Origin: Epiperipatus broadwayi
Lineage: Eukaryota > Onychophora > Udeonychophora > Euonychophora > Peripatidae
DNA: 64,000 nucleotides
Direction of reading: 5' to 3'
NCBI GenBank assembly: GCA_028023455.1
Contig: JAQFVV010000055.1
Span: forward strand, 6,044,030 to 6,108,029
Shown here: positions 42,601-45,600 of the stretch, piece after piece
How the letters are laid out: each line of letters starts with the position of its first letter
Numbering within the stretch: the stretch's first letter is position 1
Notes under the pieces: model-generated
Databases searched by the model: none
Told to the model about the DNA's origin: nothing
Seen by the model: the letters and a program-made list of their open reading frames with translations, nothing else
Program-made: the position numbers and the translations under genes

Positions 42601-45600
42601 TATTCATACAGGCTATATACTTAAGCAGTTGTATACATGCTGCTACAAATATAATTTAAAAGAATATAAAGCATTCAGCTGGTTTGATTAATTTGTGAAC
42701 TACAATCACAGCTAATAATAAGTTTCAGAAGCCTTTTCAGAAATCAATGTTGATTTATTTACAATATACGATTGGAGGCAAGATGAAAGAGAATTCTTCT
42801 TTTATCGGACTGAAAGAATGGGCACTGATAAATGAAAAGTAAAATTGTATGTGCAGGTTTATTAAATATGACTTGTTATGAGTCTTCTTATGAATAATTC
42901 TGAATAACATATTTGAACGAGAATCCGAGCTTGATTATATTCATACAGTTTGCATATATATGTCAGTAAGGAAAACAAAATATTCAGCAACTTTTAGCTT
43001 GGACAGTTATCGATTTGAGAATGTAAACCAACTTGAATATCTTTGTAGCTCTTTAAATAGGAAGATGAAGTTAGATGGTGAAGTGCAACACAGACTTCAA
43101 TGTGCCACTGCCGCTTTTAACAAGTTAAAAGATAAGGTATTTCACCGTGAAATAATTACTGCAACTAAATTAACTATATATCTAATTAGCCATATGGAAT
43201 GAGACTAGAATGACCCAACATAGCATAAAACTTATCTTCTCCTTTTCACTTTCTTTGCATCTTTCTTCATATATTCATATATATTAAACTTTTCTGTATA
43301 CTACTCTCTTCATATATACTTCAGTGCAATTTTTATATAATTCCTCCTTTCATTTTCCTTACAGTTTCGATTGTCCTGCAATCTTCATCAGAGTATAAAT
43401 TAAAAGATGTAAAGATAAATTAGTTAAAATTAGATGAAATTAGAAGCAATGATATAAAAAATATGTATATAAAATAATGGTTATATGATTATATGTTTAA
43501 ATGTTGTAGCTCTGATGAAGACTGAAGTGCAGTTGAAACTGTAAGGAAAATAAAGGAGGAAAAGTTTAATATATTGCATAAAACTATTGGAAAAATTTCA
43601 TTTAAGGATGTTTTGCAAAATTTTAAAAATGCAATAGTGAGATGAATACCAATCAATATGTTCTTCAGTTTTCTGGAAGTGACACTATAAAGTACATTAT
43701 TATAAAATCATATCTTGGGTCAAATTAGATTAAAAATACTTCATAAAAAGATGTTTTATACTGAACTTGAGTCAGTTTTCATGGGAGAGACTATCCATAT
43801 TTCGTTGTAAATATTTCCTTTCAAAGCCATTCTAAAAATACATAATGTTGATGGATTTCATTGGAAAAAAATATTCCTGAAAATAGAATACACTGGAAAA
43901 CTACAATTAGATGAGGTGCTGAAGATTTTTGTAAAGAAAAATCTGCTGCAGAAGTTAAAAAACAGCATCCAAAATATCAAATAATAAGAATAATGAACCA
44001 GTATGTTCTATATGTGGATATATTGTGTTTATAGTCCATCGCAAAACTTATTTCTAGTGTGATATTATTATTATTATAGTTTTGGTTTTGGGGGTTTTTA
44101 TCCTTTTTTTTCCCGTTTTTCATAAACTGGAACAGCCATTTTCATTTGTAAGTGGCTGCTGATAAGTATTTAATAAATGAGATATGAACATCTAATAAAT
44201 AAACAGTTACCTTCCATTGATTTACTGCATGCTATATCTGATACAATCATTGAAAATATATTGCGAATTATTTAATGATGGAACTTAATATTCTTATGTC
44301 TTACAATTTAATTCACATAACACATTTCACGATATGGCTAACTGAATATTTATCACCTTGGTTAAAAAAAATCTGGGTTAATGTTCATATTCAGATAAAA
44401 GATATGTAAAACAGACTTTAAACATTCTACTGCAGAACAAAGGCCTCTTTCATAGTCCTTCTTAGAGAAAGAGTATTCACCAAGTGTCAGATAACGAATA
44501 TTTGTCATACTTCTTCCAGATCCAACAATAAAGCCAGCTGAATTCAATCTTCTTAAATACAGCTTGGTCTCATCAATTAATTCAGGACAACCCATGGCTT
44601 ACGTGCTCATGTATTTTGTAATGGAATTTATCAGCCATTAATGTATACAAATGCGAACCAACCCAAACTGTGAACTATATTTGTGATGACGGCTAAATCT
44701 ATGTCTACAATGATAAAATTAGTTGATTTAATAAAGCCATTAGTGATTCTGTCTCCAAAGTGAAATCTTTAAAGATTCCTTTATGATGTTTTGTCAATAT
44801 TTATACTCTCTAAAAAAAATCTATATATTAGGTATGTAATGACCATCGTGTATATGTTGAATGATTATTTAAATAAAACATTGGCTAAATCTTACCCATA
44901 AATTAACTTTATATAAATTTCTGAATATATGATAGTTTTTATATTACTTAAATAATAAACTCAATTTTATACGCACACATGGCAAATGGAGAGACTAACG
45001 CTCATTTAGAACATATACTTGCTTCAAAGAATATACAATAAAAATAAATTGCCCAAAAGCAGATCAGTTCAACTTGCAGTATGGTACTTTAGATTTTAAA
45101 TGATATTATTTAAATGATCAATAAAGTACTGCTTAGAATAATTCTTTTTCCTCTCTCTAGAGCCATTGACTGTGAGCCTGAATAATCAATGAATACCAGA
45201 TAGTATATAATGCTATAATATAACTCATATGCTTCTAAGAGCGTTCTCTTTATCCTATCTCGGAGACATCTACTATAAGTCTGATTAAGCAATGTATAGT
45301 AGATAGTATTATGCTATAACATCTGCTCTCCTAACCAGTTTTTTTCTTTTACCATCATCAGAGAGAAGTTCAAAGTTGGAACTAAGTACTTACACATCTA
45401 CGAACCACCTTTTATTCGTTTATACTATTTGAGCTAATAGCCTGAAATTTTAAAAAAAAAGTTCTAATGTTTTAAACTCAAGATAACTTGATGCGTAGTT
45501 ATACAGATCTGACACCAAGTAAGTTTCTGTGTGTTTTAAAGACTTCAGTTTTATGTCAACTGTAGGTTCCTTCTATCTTTTGACTAGAAAGATTAATGCC

